A DNA stretch of 64,000 nucleotides, from positions 186,001-250,000 of the forward strand of contig NZ_CP044550.1 of assembly GCF_009859475.1 (NCBI RefSeq). Reading direction: 5' to 3'. Every line of letters begins with the position of its first letter. The first letter of the stretch is position 1. Source of the DNA: Hydrogenophaga sp. BPS33 (GTDB lineage: Bacteria > Pseudomonadota > Gammaproteobacteria > Burkholderiales > Burkholderiaceae_C). Shown piece by piece: positions 44,323 through 53,727 of this stretch. A program made the position numbers and the translations under genes. The notes under the pieces were generated by a model. The model did no database searches and was not told the DNA's origin. It worked only from the letters and a program-made list of their open reading frames with translations.

Positions 44323-45256
44323 CGACCGCCGCCCACTTTTTCATGTCGGCCTGGATGAACGCGTCGAACTGCGCCGGCGTGGATGCGGCCGGCACCATGC
44401 CCTGGGTCGCCATCCAGGAAGACACGGCGGGGTCTTCCATCGCTTTCTTGATGGCCTGGTGGATCTGGGCCAACACCGCGGGCGGCGTTGCCCGTGGCGC
44501 GATGACCCCGAAGTAGCTTTCCACGTTGAATCCCTTCACCGTGTCCCCGATCGGGGCGGCGTCGGGGAAACCGGGGAGCCGCCGCGGTCCGGCCGGCGCC
44601 ACCAGCTTCACGCGGCCCGCTTGCACCATCGGCAGTTGGGAAATGAACGAGTCGAAGAGCAGCGTGAGCCGGCCGCCGATCAGGTCCTGCTGCGCGGGGG
44701 CGCTGCCCTTGTAGGGCACGTGAACCAGGTCCACGCCGGCCAGCTGGTTCAGCATCAGGCCGGCGAGGTGCGACGTCGAACCGAGTCTCGCCGAGCCGTA
44801 GCTCAGCGTCTTCGGGTTCTTCTTCGCATAGGCGACGAGTTCCGCAACGTTGTTCACGGGCAGGCTGGGTGTGGCAAAGAGCGCGATCGGCAGCGTGCTG
44901 ATCAGCGTCACGCCGGCAAGATCCTTCACCGTGTCATACGGCAGTTGCGCCATGATGCTCGGGTTCACCGCGAGCGATGGGATCACGAGCGCGATCGTAT
45001 GCCCGTCGGGCGCCGCCTTCGCGACGAGGTCGGTCCCGATCACCGTGCCGCCGGGTTTGTTCTCGACAACCACCGCCTGGCCCCACGCGGCCTGCATCCG
45101 CTGGGCAAGCATGCGCGTGAGCGCGTCGGCGGAACCGCCGGGCGGGAACGGCACGATGAAGCGCACGGGCTGTGTCGGGAACGTGTTGGCAAAGGCCGGC
45201 ATCGCACCTGCGAGCAAGGTGAGGGCGAGCGCGAGGATGGGTCTTCTGGCAAGCAT
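44294..45256 (-). CDS. Bug/TctC substrate-binding protein 1 (cargo A copy 3)
   Basis: Product identical to those at 1421-2383 and 33485-34447, with intact signal peptide and ribosome site. Confidence 0.88.
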   Translation of the reverse strand: MLARRPILALALTLLAGAMPAFANTFPTQPVRFIVPFPPGGSADALTRMLAQRMQAAWGQAVVVENKPGGTVIGTDLVAKAAPDGHTIALVIPSLAVNPSIMAQLPYDTVKDLAGVTLISTLPIALFATPSLPVNNVAELVAYAKKNPKTLSYGSARLGSTSHLAGLMLNQLAGVDLVHVPYKGSAPAQQDLIGGRLTLLFDSFISQLPMVQAGRVKLVAPAGPRRLPGFPDAAPIGDTVKGFNVESYFGVIAPRATPPAVLAQIHQAIKKAMEDPAVSSWMATQGMVPAASTPAQFDAFIQADMKKWAAVVKSLGGKIA

Positions 45257-45439
45257 GGCGTTGTCTCCTGGGCATTGCGGCGCGGAAAACGCGCCTGATG
45301 CTCCGCATGCTACGCAGCGGCGACCAGAGCACCTACGGCCAACCGCCATCAAAACTTGCAGGCCAAGGGACGGTCCGATGCCTGGCTGTGCCGTGTGGGT
45401 TCGGGCGCGCAACGCCCGGTCCACGAGTCGCGCAAGCAT

Positions 45440-46381
45440 CTAAAGATCGAGCACCAACTCCTCGGTCAACGAGCCCGAGCAGCAGATCAACATGCTCTTG
45501 CCGTGTGTTCGCTCCTCCTCGGAGAGGACGCAATCGCGATGGTCTGGACGGCCCGCGAGAACCGCGGTCTCACATGCCCCGCAGACCCCCTGCTGACAGG
45601 AAGACTGCACCGGGATGCCCCGCTGCCGGAGCGATTCCAGAATCGTGCATCCCTTCTGGATTCGGATCTCCTGATTGCTGCGGGCAAGTCGGACGAGGTA
45701 GCCTCCGTCGCGCGACTGCATTTCCTTTGCCTTGAAGCGCTCCAGATGAAGGCGCTCCTTCGGGAGGTGCACGCAGGCGCTCTCGACGCACTCCAGCATT
45801 GACTCCGGTCCGCAGCAGTAGATGTGCGCCCCTTTCGGCGCCTTCGCGACGATGGAGTGGATGTCCAGGCGCGGGGTCCCGGCGTCCTCGCTGAAGCTCA
45901 CATGGACGCGCCCGCCCAACCGGGGAGACGACAGGCAGTCAAGGAACGCCGTCGTCTTGCGGCTGCGGCCTCGCATGTACATGGTCCAGGGCTTGCGCAA
46001 CGCCTCGAGCCTTTGAGCCATGCTCCACAGCGGCGTGATTCCAATTCCTCCGGCAATGAAGACGCTATGGGCAGCATCCTCCTCGAGAGCAAAGTTGTTG
46101 CGCGGCCCGGCGATGTCGAGCAGCGTCCCGGCCTGGACATGGGCATGCATCGAAGCCGAACCGCCTCGACCCTGGGCCTCACGCTTGACGCCGACAACGT
46201 ACCTGTGGCGATCCGACGGATCGTTGGCGAGCGAATAGCTGCGCACGATGCCGCCGGGAATGGTCACGTCAATATGCGCCCCCGCCTCGAACGGCGGCAG
46301 CTGTTGGCCATCGGCGCTGCGGATGTCGTAGATCAGCACGTCATCGGCGCCGTACGTTATCGAATGCACGCGGGCTTTCAT
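45440..46381 (-). CDS. VanB-type oxygenase reductase (cargo A copy 3)
   Basis: Product identical to those at 2567-3508 and 34631-35572; all flavin, nucleotide and 2Fe-2S motifs are intact. Confidence 0.93.
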   Translation of the reverse strand: MKARVHSITYGADDVLIYDIRSADGQQLPPFEAGAHIDVTIPGGIVRSYSLANDPSDRHRYVVGVKREAQGRGGSASMHAHVQAGTLLDIAGPRNNFALEEDAAHSVFIAGGIGITPLWSMAQRLEALRKPWTMYMRGRSRKTTAFLDCLSSPRLGGRVHVSFSEDAGTPRLDIHSIVAKAPKGAHIYCCGPESMLECVESACVHLPKERLHLERFKAKEMQSRDGGYLVRLARSNQEIRIQKGCTILESLRQRGIPVQSSCQQGVCGACETAVLAGRPDHRDCVLSEEERTHGKSMLICCSGSLTEELVLDL

Positions 46382-46458
46382 GATTCCCCCATACGGCGTG
46401 ACGCTACAGTTGGATCAAGTTCGTTCGCGGTGGCCCGGTGACGGGCTCTTGACGAGAA

Positions 46459-47454
46459 CTACTTGTCAAGAGATATCCCGGCTTTCTGGATCACCCCGCC
46501 CCATCTCTTGTATTCCGACTTCAGATAAACATCGAACTCCTCCGGCGAGAGGCCGCGGGCTTCGACACCCAGCTCCTTGAGCTTATCCTGCACTTCGCGA
46601 AGCCCCAGCACCTGGCGAATCTCGTCGGCCAGCTTGTGCCTGATCTCGATCGGTGTCCCTGCCGGGGCCACGACCGCGTACCAGGGTCCCGAGACGATCG
46701 CCGGATAGCCAGCCTCGGCGAAAGTGGGAACGTTCGGCAGCACGGCGCTGCGCCTGGTGGAAGCGATAGCGATCGGGCGCAATTGCCCCGAAACGATTCG
46801 CGGCACAAGATTGATGGTGTCACCTATCATCAGGCTGACACGCCCCGCGAGAACATCGGTGAGCGCCGGCGGAAAACCCTGATACGCGACATGCGTCAGC
46901 GCGGTGCCGGCCTGCTGGTTGATCAATTCGCCCGTGACATGGCCTGTCGTCCCGATGCCCTGAGTCGCGAATGTCATCTTTTCGGGATTGGCTTTGGCGA
47001 AGTTGCGCAGTTCCTCGAAGCTGGAAACCGGCAGCTGCCTGCTCGCGACGAGCACGTTCGGCGCCTCGACCACGACCGTCACGGGCGCAAATGTTGTCGC
47101 GTCGTACGGCAGGCGCTTCATCAGGAAGGGGTTGAGCACCAACGGCCCTTGCGCGGTGAAAAGTAGCGTGTACCCATCCGCCGGAGCCCTGGCCACAAGA
47201 TCAGTACCGACCGTTCCACCGGCGCCCGTGCGGTTCTCCACCACGATCGGTTGATTCAGACGGGTTTCGAGGTGTCTGCCCACCAGGCGTGCCAGCACAT
47301 CGATGGAACCGCCCGCCGTGAATGGAACGACGAACCGGACTGGCTTGGACGGCCACACCTCCTTGGTCTGGGCGTGCGCGTTGCACAGGATGGCCGAGGC
47401 GAACAACGCCACGGCAAGCCTCAAGGAAATTCCACACTTCGATATCCGTTTCAC
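46459..47454 (-). CDS. Bug/TctC substrate-binding protein 2 (cargo A copy 3)
   Basis: Product identical to those at 3586-4581 and 35650-36645, with the GTG start. Confidence 0.9.
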   Translation of the reverse strand: MKRISKCGISLRLAVALFASAILCNAHAQTKEVWPSKPVRFVVPFTAGGSIDVLARLVGRHLETRLNQPIVVENRTGAGGTVGTDLVARAPADGYTLLFTAQGPLVLNPFLMKRLPYDATTFAPVTVVVEAPNVLVASRQLPVSSFEELRNFAKANPEKMTFATQGIGTTGHVTGELINQQAGTALTHVAYQGFPPALTDVLAGRVSLMIGDTINLVPRIVSGQLRPIAIASTRRSAVLPNVPTFAEAGYPAIVSGPWYAVVAPAGTPIEIRHKLADEIRQVLGLREVQDKLKELGVEARGLSPEEFDVYLKSEYKRWGGVIQKAGISLDK

Positions 47455-47486
47455 AGCTGTCTCCTTGCGTACTGTCTTGGGGGGCA

Positions 47487-48767
47487 CTATCGGGCATCGG
47501 GCACTGTTGCCGGATGGCTTCCCGCCTGTTCAGGTGTGATATCCATCGGAAGCAGAATGGCAATGGCGCGGTGCTTGTAGAGTTCGCCGCGCTTCGCCGC
47601 CGTCGGGACGGTTCCGTCATTTGCGAACTTCTTCGCAACCTCGAGGAGGCGTCTGCGGCATTTCACGATCGCGGTGTCCGAGGTACCCAAGTGCTCCTTG
47701 GTCCGGTCTGCGATCGGCCCCTGGCTCTCCTGCACGGCGAGGTCCTGAAGTTGGGCACTCGGAATTCCGGTGAATGAGCCGCGTCTCTGCAGATCCCGAT
47801 CCATCAGGTAATCGTTCGCGCGGTTCCCCTGCGGAATGTAGGTGCCCGGGATCAATCTCGCGTAATCCAGATTTCCAGTCTTGTATTCCGCCAGCTCGTC
47901 ACTGCCAAGAGGACGTCCGACGTGATAGCGGACGCGATACCACCAGCAGTTTTCGTCGTCGATGGCAATGAACAGATTGGCTCTGCACACCAGCCCCTCG
48001 GCTGTGGGCACCAACACGTAGTTGGGCATCAACCACTGGGTGATGCGCCAGTAGTAGTTGCCGTTACCCCCGTCCCTTCGTGCGGAGATTCGCATTCCGA
48101 AGTCGGTGTCTTCGCAGAAGAACCGCGGCGCCCCATCCGCATCCCCGAATTCCTGAAGATTGCCCACGGCAAAGACGTCCTTCTCCATCGGGGCCATGGA
48201 ATGGTGCAGGAAGGTCAGGTGGGCCGTGTCGATACTGCCCTCGAGTGCCTGCAGATAGTTGCACTTCATCAGGCACTTGGAAACATGGACGTTCTGCGGA
48301 GGAAGGCTCATGAATTCCATGTCGGGCAAAGCCGGCATGGACTCTTGCGGGCCGAGATACGCCCAGATGATGCCGCCCGCTTCCCGCACGGGATACGCCT
48401 TTGCACGCAGATTCGGGTTGCAGCGCATGGGGCTTCCTTGCGGTTCGCTGGGCATGTCGAGGATTTCACCCGCCACGCTGAACTTCCAGCCGTGATAGAC
48501 GCAACGAAGACCGCCCTCCTCGTTGCGGCCGAAGAACAGGTCCGCGAGTCGGTGGGGGCAATGCGCGTCGAGCAACCCCACTTTGCCGCTGGAGTCGCGA
48601 AAGGCGACAAAGTCTTCCCCCATCAGCCGCACGCGAACCGGCGGACAGTCCGCTACGGGCAATTCCTCGGAGAGCAGCGCGGGCTGCCAAAACTGCCGGA
48701 ACACCCGTCCCATGGCAGCGCCTGGACCCATCCGAGTCAAGGTCTCATTGCTCTCGGAATTCGACAT
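47487..48767 (-). CDS. Rieske aromatic oxygenase alpha subunit (cargo A copy 3)
   Basis: Third identical 426-aa oxygenase. Its whole operon and promoter remain, although the divergent regulator gene of this unit is broken. Confidence 0.93.
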   Translation of the reverse strand: MSNSESNETLTRMGPGAAMGRVFRQFWQPALLSEELPVADCPPVRVRLMGEDFVAFRDSSGKVGLLDAHCPHRLADLFFGRNEEGGLRCVYHGWKFSVAGEILDMPSEPQGSPMRCNPNLRAKAYPVREAGGIIWAYLGPQESMPALPDMEFMSLPPQNVHVSKCLMKCNYLQALEGSIDTAHLTFLHHSMAPMEKDVFAVGNLQEFGDADGAPRFFCEDTDFGMRISARRDGGNGNYYWRITQWLMPNYVLVPTAEGLVCRANLFIAIDDENCWWYRVRYHVGRPLGSDELAEYKTGNLDYARLIPGTYIPQGNRANDYLMDRDLQRRGSFTGIPSAQLQDLAVQESQGPIADRTKEHLGTSDTAIVKCRRRLLEVAKKFANDGTVPTAAKRGELYKHRAIAILLPMDITPEQAGSHPATVPDAR

Positions 48768-48783
48768 ACCCGATCTCCTTCAA

Positions 48784-48830
48784 AATTAGTAGCGGTTCGC
48801 TATTATTGGGTCGTCGTTCATGGCTGTCAA
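48784..48830 (-). promoter_or_regulatory. Oxygenase promoter and palindromic operator (cargo A copy 3)
   Basis: Unchanged TTGACA-N17-AATAAT promoter and overlapping palindrome. It can only be controlled by a MarR protein made from another copy. Confidence 0.65.
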
Positions 48831-48856
48831 CTGCGGTGGCCCCATAGAATCAACGG

Positions 48857-49108
48857 ATGCGTACCCCGAACAGCGTCCCTCTCGAAAACAGGATTTCCTA
48901 CCGTTGTCTTTCGATCGCCACGCGCATCACGCGCTTTCTTGCGCCGAGGTGGAAGGATGAGTTCGGCCTGACGGTGATCGGTTGGCGAGTCATGGCGGTC
49001 ATCGGTCGATTCGAGCCGATCTCTGCCAAGGAAGTGGCCGCGAGGACGAGCACGGACGCCTTCTTCGTTGCCCGCGCAATCGAAAAGCTGGTCGAACAGG
49101 GCTATGTC
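48857..49108 (+). pseudogene. marR gene truncated by IS1071 copy 4
   Basis: The first 84 of 159 codons, ending in EQGYV. The frame then continues for eight codons (GVSSFSVQ) into the IS1071 inverted repeat before a stop. The wing and the C-terminal dimerisation helices are lost, so no working regulator is expected; a dominant-negative fragment is conceivable but unlikely. Confidence 0.93.
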
Positions 49109-52100
49109 GGGGTCTCCTCGTTTTCAGTGCAATAAGTGACGGTACGAAAAGCTAGCACTGGCGCGGAGGTGGTGTTGGTAGATCGTTGATTTCATTGACT
49201 TTCCTGTTCACTTTCAAATCTGCGATTCGTGGCGTCAAACCGTGGTCGGTTTCATCCATTGGTGCCAGTTATCGATGCATTTGGCCGCGAAGGCAGGATT
49301 TGGTCAGCATAGCGGTCAACCGGGAAGCGAAACACACCCCGCAAGTTGATGCTCTCCAGCCTGGTGGGCGCAATCTTCCCGATCAGTTCCGGTGGAATGA
49401 CCTGGCGGCGGTTCGACCAGCGATCCAGGACCGCCTGCATCTGTGAGGTATTCCACGCCATCACGATGTTGGCCATCAGGCTCAACGCATCGGCCACAGC
49501 CTGCATTTCATCGACACGTTTGGCCTGCGCCGGGCTGATCCGGCCGGTATAAATGGCGCGCTTGAGGGCGTTAACAGCCTCGCCCCGATTGAGCACCCGG
49601 CGCAACTCGTTCCTGAAAGCGTCCTTGACAAAGTAGTCAGCCAAAAACGCCGTACGCAGCAACCGCCCCAATTGCACGCCAGCCTCATAGATTGGATCGC
49701 CCTGGGCGGCAGAACCGAACCGCGCAAGAGCTGCCACCGCACTGGCATGTCCGCTCATGACCGAGGCTGCCAGGTGCACCAGACTATCCCAATGCTTTTC
49801 GATCAAAGCGACGTCGACATTGGCTTCGCACACCGCAGCGATTTCTGCGGGCACTTTGGTGCCGCGTGGCACAAAGAGGTGGCGCTGTTTGAGTTCCTTC
49901 AACCGCGGGCAAAGATCAAAACCAAGCAAACGGGCATGTGACATGGCAAAGTCGGTGTAGCCATGGGTATCCACAGCAAGCTGGCTGGTCTCCAGCTTTT
50001 CTTGGCGGATGACACCTTCAATGGCCACGCCCGCCTGGCGCTCATTGAGCACAAAGGGCTGCGCATGGAAGATGCCCCACCGGTCTTTTACATGGGAGTA
50101 GATTCCAATGGAAGGTGTGTTGCGCCGAGGATCAAGCCGGGCTTGCCACACCCGTTTGGTGGTCTCCATGCTCATCATGTCAGAAGATGCCAAATCGGAC
50201 CGCCCCCAGGTGGCGGCAATCGGGTGTCGCTGCATGAATTCCAGCACAGCCTGGCAGGCCTGGCTCAGACGCCGTTCGTCCCGCGCCCAGCGCATGGCCT
50301 GGCGAATGCTGGTGGCAGACAATTGCGGAATCATGCGCGCGCATTCGACCGCAGTCAGACTGGTGCCGTGGGCCATGATGCCGGCATAGACCATCAGCAG
50401 CTCGTCGGTAGAGCGCGGCTCACGTCCGAGCATGATCCAGCTAAAGCGCACCTGGGCGTCAACGGCCAGAATCACTTCCGGCAATTGAACCTCACCGATG
50501 CGGTGATCCAAAGCCGCGCGCAGCTTGGTCACTTCTGGGTCTTCGTCCTCTGCGGGCAATGGCGACAAATGGAGTTCATCATCCACGCGCAGTACGCCAC
50601 TGCGGGCTGCAGCGGCCACCGCATCGACACCGGCAGTTACTCTGGCCAGCAAAGGCTTCAAGAAAGTGGCAGCCTTGCTGGGTAACGATAGACGGGCATA
50701 GTGTTTCTTGGACTCTGCCTGCCAACGCTCGTCCGTGAAGAACAAGCGCGCACGACCCCGAAAGCTCAGGCTGTGCTCAATCCAGACCGAGCCATTGCGC
50801 ACCGCGCGGCGCAGGGCAAACAGGGTGGCCACCTCCAACGCCTGAAACGCCCGTTCCCGGTCTGGGCTGGAGATCGAAACCTGCCAGATCATTCCCAGAC
50901 TTGGTGCCACCACTTCAACTGGCAGCTTTCTGGATCCTTTGAGATATAAAGCTTGCAGCTTGGCAAGGTACTCGATGGCAGGATGCTCGCCGGTGGCCTG
51001 CCAGGGCAGCTTTGCAATGGCGACGAGCAACGACCGCACGGGGCGAATTCCATCAATCAATCCCTCGCGGACCAGGGAGGCCCTGCTCGGTGGTTTGCGT
51101 TTCTGGGTTTCGGTGATCAAGGCTTCAAGACGGGCACGCAACTCAGCATCTGGCACCGCACCTTGCGCGCTCAAGGCAACAAGTTCGCCGAGCAGCGTTT
51201 TGTACATTGCGGCCCAATTGACGGTAGCGGGGACATCGGCGGCAGCCTGACGCCACAGATCGGCGATCCGGCGCTGCACCATAAGGATCAACTGGTCTGT
51301 GGTGGTGAACAGGCAATACCGAAGAAAGCATGCGACCTCCACGGTGCGCGCTGGCTCTTTGATCTTGGCTCCGGCTGAGGGCGGCCTGGAGACAAGTCGG
51401 CGCGCGTAGCGGCGCAAGATGAGATCGGGGATGTCTGCCAGGTGCTTATGAACGTCCAGCGTGTAAAGCAGGTCGATGCGCTCCAGTACCTCGCTGATTT
51501 GGCGGGTTGAGTGTTTCGCCGGTGCAGCCCATAGCCAACTCTGCTGGGTTTGTCCATCTGGGCGCAGCTCTGAAACTGAGGCTCGCCAGCGATCAAGTGT
51601 TGCTGGATCAACGCTGGCGGCGATGGCGGTGCCTGTTTCAACTTCAAGCTGGGCAAGTGCCGCCGCAATCAGTGTCCGAATTGCCCGCTCGTGCACGATC
51701 ACCAGCTTGTTCTTGTACAGCCATTGACGCGCCCGCACGAGTAGCTGATCGCGGTCGGCGCAGCGCGCCACTTCGTCGCGCAGTTCACGTACCAGTGAGC
51801 GGCGCTGGTGCTCGCTCATCCACTGGAATCCAAGGACCGTGCAGGCTACTTGTTGGTGATCGAATAGCGTGCGCCCGCGTTCATACATGGCTCTCAGCGA
51901 GGCGACTTCTGGTGCTGCAATGCCAAGCTCGTTGCCAAGGTGGCGCCACAAGGCTACTGGAATTACCCGAAAGGCACCGAGCAAACGCCCACTCATGCGC
52001 AGGAAACCAATATGGAGCGCCAGACCAAGCTTGTGGGAATCACCTCGGCGTGCATTGATTGCGTCGCGCTCGGCACCATCGAAGGTGAAAAATGCCTTCA

Positions 52101-52312
52101 TCTCGAAGTCGCTGATATCGCGGGGGAGCCCACGCATCCCCAAAAACGTTGTGTGCCAACCCTGCATCGTGAACCTCAAAAGTGGGAGGCCACCATACCC
52201 GTTTACAAAGCGAACAGGAAAGTCAATGAAATCAACGGTCTACCCAGACCACCCCCGCGCCAGTGCTAGCTTTGCGTACCGTCACTTATTGCACTGAAAA
52301 CGAGGAGACCCC
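49109..52312 (-). mobile_element. IS1071 copy 4 (complete)
   Basis: 3,204 bp. Left flank ATGTC lies inside marR; right flank GCTTC lies in an unrelated frame of the backbone. No target duplication: this element marks a deletion or recombination joint between cargo and backbone. Confidence 0.97.
49252..52167 (-). CDS. tnpA: IS1071 transposase TnpA (copy 4)
   Basis: Intact 971-aa transposase, product identical to the other copies. Confidence 0.97.
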   Translation of the reverse strand: MQGWHTTFLGMRGLPRDISDFEMKAFFTFDGAERDAINARRGDSHKLGLALHIGFLRMSGRLLGAFRVIPVALWRHLGNELGIAAPEVASLRAMYERGRTLFDHQQVACTVLGFQWMSEHQRRSLVRELRDEVARCADRDQLLVRARQWLYKNKLVIVHERAIRTLIAAALAQLEVETGTAIAASVDPATLDRWRASVSELRPDGQTQQSWLWAAPAKHSTRQISEVLERIDLLYTLDVHKHLADIPDLILRRYARRLVSRPPSAGAKIKEPARTVEVACFLRYCLFTTTDQLILMVQRRIADLWRQAAADVPATVNWAAMYKTLLGELVALSAQGAVPDAELRARLEALITETQKRKPPSRASLVREGLIDGIRPVRSLLVAIAKLPWQATGEHPAIEYLAKLQALYLKGSRKLPVEVVAPSLGMIWQVSISSPDRERAFQALEVATLFALRRAVRNGSVWIEHSLSFRGRARLFFTDERWQAESKKHYARLSLPSKAATFLKPLLARVTAGVDAVAAAARSGVLRVDDELHLSPLPAEDEDPEVTKLRAALDHRIGEVQLPEVILAVDAQVRFSWIMLGREPRSTDELLMVYAGIMAHGTSLTAVECARMIPQLSATSIRQAMRWARDERRLSQACQAVLEFMQRHPIAATWGRSDLASSDMMSMETTKRVWQARLDPRRNTPSIGIYSHVKDRWGIFHAQPFVLNERQAGVAIEGVIRQEKLETSQLAVDTHGYTDFAMSHARLLGFDLCPRLKELKQRHLFVPRGTKVPAEIAAVCEANVDVALIEKHWDSLVHLAASVMSGHASAVAALARFGSAAQGDPIYEAGVQLGRLLRTAFLADYFVKDAFRNELRRVLNRGEAVNALKRAIYTGRISPAQAKRVDEMQAVADALSLMANIVMAWNTSQMQAVLDRWSNRRQVIPPELIGKIAPTRLESINLRGVFRFPVDRYADQILPSRPNASITGTNG

Positions 52313-52429
52313 GCTTCGCGCTCGATGCTTGCACTGAGCCGTGGCGAACCCTTGCCCGAATGGTCTCTCGATCGGTTTCAGCGCAGCGAGCCTCTCGCCG
52401 AGTCGGTCGAAATCACCGCCTCCGCTTGA
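52313..52429 (+). pseudogene. C-terminal end of an unidentified gene cut by IS1071
   Basis: An open frame of 38 codons starting directly at the IS1071 junction and ending TGA, with LALSRGEPLPEWSLDRFQRSEPLAESVEI as its readable part. A bidirectional hairpin terminator follows 40 bp later, as expected after a real gene end. It is the only plus-strand gene trace in the backbone section. Family not recognised. Confidence 0.45.
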
Positions 52430-52470
52430 CCAGCCTCGATTGGCCGAGTAGCTGATCGCCATAGAAAAAA

Positions 52471-52498
52471 GCCCCGGCACACGTAATGTGGCCGGGGC
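52471..52498 (-). terminator. Bidirectional intrinsic terminator
   Basis: GCCCCGGC/GCCGGGGC stem extended by an imperfect ACAC/GTG pairing. It is followed by six T residues on the minus strand (end of the 52561-53409 gene) and by TTTCCTTT on the plus strand (end of the gene remnant at 52313-52429). Confidence 0.85.
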
Positions 52499-52560
52499 TT
52501 TCCTTTGCTTGCTTGCAGATTGCACAAGCCCGTAATGGCTTGTGTACGCGTTGTCGTCGT

Positions 52561-53409
52561 TCAGATCGGTTCTTGCAGGGGTTTCTTCTTCGGAGCCTTC
52601 TTGATGATGTTCACCTTGGCCTTGAGCCAGGAGCGGTCATCAAGTGCGTCGATCAGACGATTGCCCATCTCGTTGAAGTGCACGTCCTCGATGCGGCGCG
52701 CACCCTCTTGGCCGGCAACGCCGAGCTCGATGAAGTACGTGTCCAGGCCACGGTCATAGCCGAGCATGATCGGGCCATGGAACTTCTCGGTGTTCACGGT
52801 GCAGGTGATGCCGGGCGGCACCAAGACCGACTTGCTCTCCTGAGGATCCACGAACGCGAGGTCCTTGGCACCGGCGTCCACCAACACGTTGATCACGCGG
52901 CGCAGGCCGCCGTCCACACGCATTTCCTCCATCTGCGTGAGCATGTCACGCAGGTAGGGGTTATGGATTGCGGTGTATTCACTGGCGAAGCGATCGTTGA
53001 TGCCAAGGTAGCGACCCTCCCATTTCGCGGGGAAATAGGTCTGGGCGCCGGTCAGCATGATTGTTCGACTGCCGTTTTGCCTGGCGTCGCCGGAGCCGTC
53101 TGCCGCCGTGCCGTCAAAACGACGCAGCTGATAGAACTGCAGGTTGACCTTGTCGCCGATCGCCACCGGTTCGCTGAGCAGCTGTGTCTTGACGATGCAA
53201 AAGTCAGCGAGACCTGTCTTGATGAGCGTGAAGTCCTCGCTCTGCTCGACCACTCTGCCTTCCGCGGGCAGCAGGTAGCTCACTCCCCCGAGTGCGTTGT
53301 GGTCGGTGTCGCCGGTGTAGGTGGCGAACTTGTACGAACGGATGTTCTTGCCGACGTGGGCCCCGACAACGGTTTTGACCCAGGCGCGTGCGATTTCTTT
53401 GAGGTTCAT
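52561..53409 (-). CDS. Hypothetical plasmid-type protein (282 aa)
   Basis: Start taken at the ATG at 53409 (MNLKEIARAWVKTVVGAHVGKNIRSYKFATYTGD). A GTG 13 codons upstream is possible; neither has a clear ribosome site. The protein is soluble-looking, with no signal peptide or membrane segment. It has a central stretch of aromatic/charged residues (AQTYFPAKWEGRYLGINDRFASEYTAIHNPYLRDMLTQMEEMRVDGG) and a lysine-rich tail (KAKVNIIKKAPKKKP) that could bind nucleic acid. Not recognised. It is followed by a strong terminator, so it is a real transcript end; a hairpin stands in its leader. Confidence 0.7.
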   Translation of the reverse strand: MNLKEIARAWVKTVVGAHVGKNIRSYKFATYTGDTDHNALGGVSYLLPAEGRVVEQSEDFTLIKTGLADFCIVKTQLLSEPVAIGDKVNLQFYQLRRFDGTAADGSGDARQNGSRTIMLTGAQTYFPAKWEGRYLGINDRFASEYTAIHNPYLRDMLTQMEEMRVDGGLRRVINVLVDAGAKDLAFVDPQESKSVLVPPGITCTVNTEKFHGPIMLGYDRGLDTYFIELGVAGQEGARRIEDVHFNEMGNRLIDALDDRSWLKAKVNIIKKAPKKKPLQEPI

Positions 53410-53448
53410 GGTGCTTTGATTTGAAAGCGCCAGCGCCTCTCGCCCCAC

Positions 53449-53466
53449 GGGGCTTTGAGAAGCCCC
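53449..53466 (-). promoter_or_regulatory. Leader hairpin before the 282-aa hypothetical gene
   Basis: Perfect GGGGCTT/AAGCCCC stem with a 4-base loop, 40 bp upstream of the chosen start. No T-run follows on the minus strand, so it may be a leader structure rather than a terminator. Confidence 0.35.
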
Positions 53467-53685
53467 AGCGGGTTGGTTGAATGACGCTCGGTGAGCGTCC
53501 GTGCGGCAATGCCGACAACAGGTGAGATTGTTCCCGACGACGGTGACCTTGTCGCGGGAAGTGGTCCACCAGTGCTGGGGGCCGCCAACGCTTCGATCCC
53601 GTCCAGGCAGAAGTCAGCACCGGCGACACCTTGAAAGCACACCGCCCAAACTCGGGTCACGAAAGCCACAGGCCCAAGGAAGAAT

Positions 53686-53713
53686 AGCCCCCTCGCATTG
53701 CTGCAAGGGGGCT
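53686..53713 (-). terminator. Intrinsic terminator after the small 73-aa gene
   Basis: AGCCCCCT/AGGGGGCT stem with a 12-base loop, 14 bp after the stop codon at 53728. The downstream minus-strand sequence is ATTCTTCC, a modest T-tract. Confidence 0.7.
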
Positions 53714-53727
53714 TCGGATAGGTAACC

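Larger units (their letters stand above)
39924..49108. repeat. Tandem unit 2: IS1071 copy 3 plus cargo A truncated at its right end
   Basis: Second direct repeat of the 10,809-bp unit, but only 9,185 bp long. The last 1,624 bp of cargo A (3' half of marR, glycosylase fragment, UPF0280 and the terminal remnant) are missing, replaced by IS1071 copy 4. Confidence 0.95.

Noticed and set aside
53406..53669. An 87-codon minus-strand frame overlapping the 282-aa hypothetical gene by ATGA
   Set aside because: The overlap is attractive, but there is no ribosome site, the leader hairpin lies inside it, and the composition looks like non-coding high-GC sequence.
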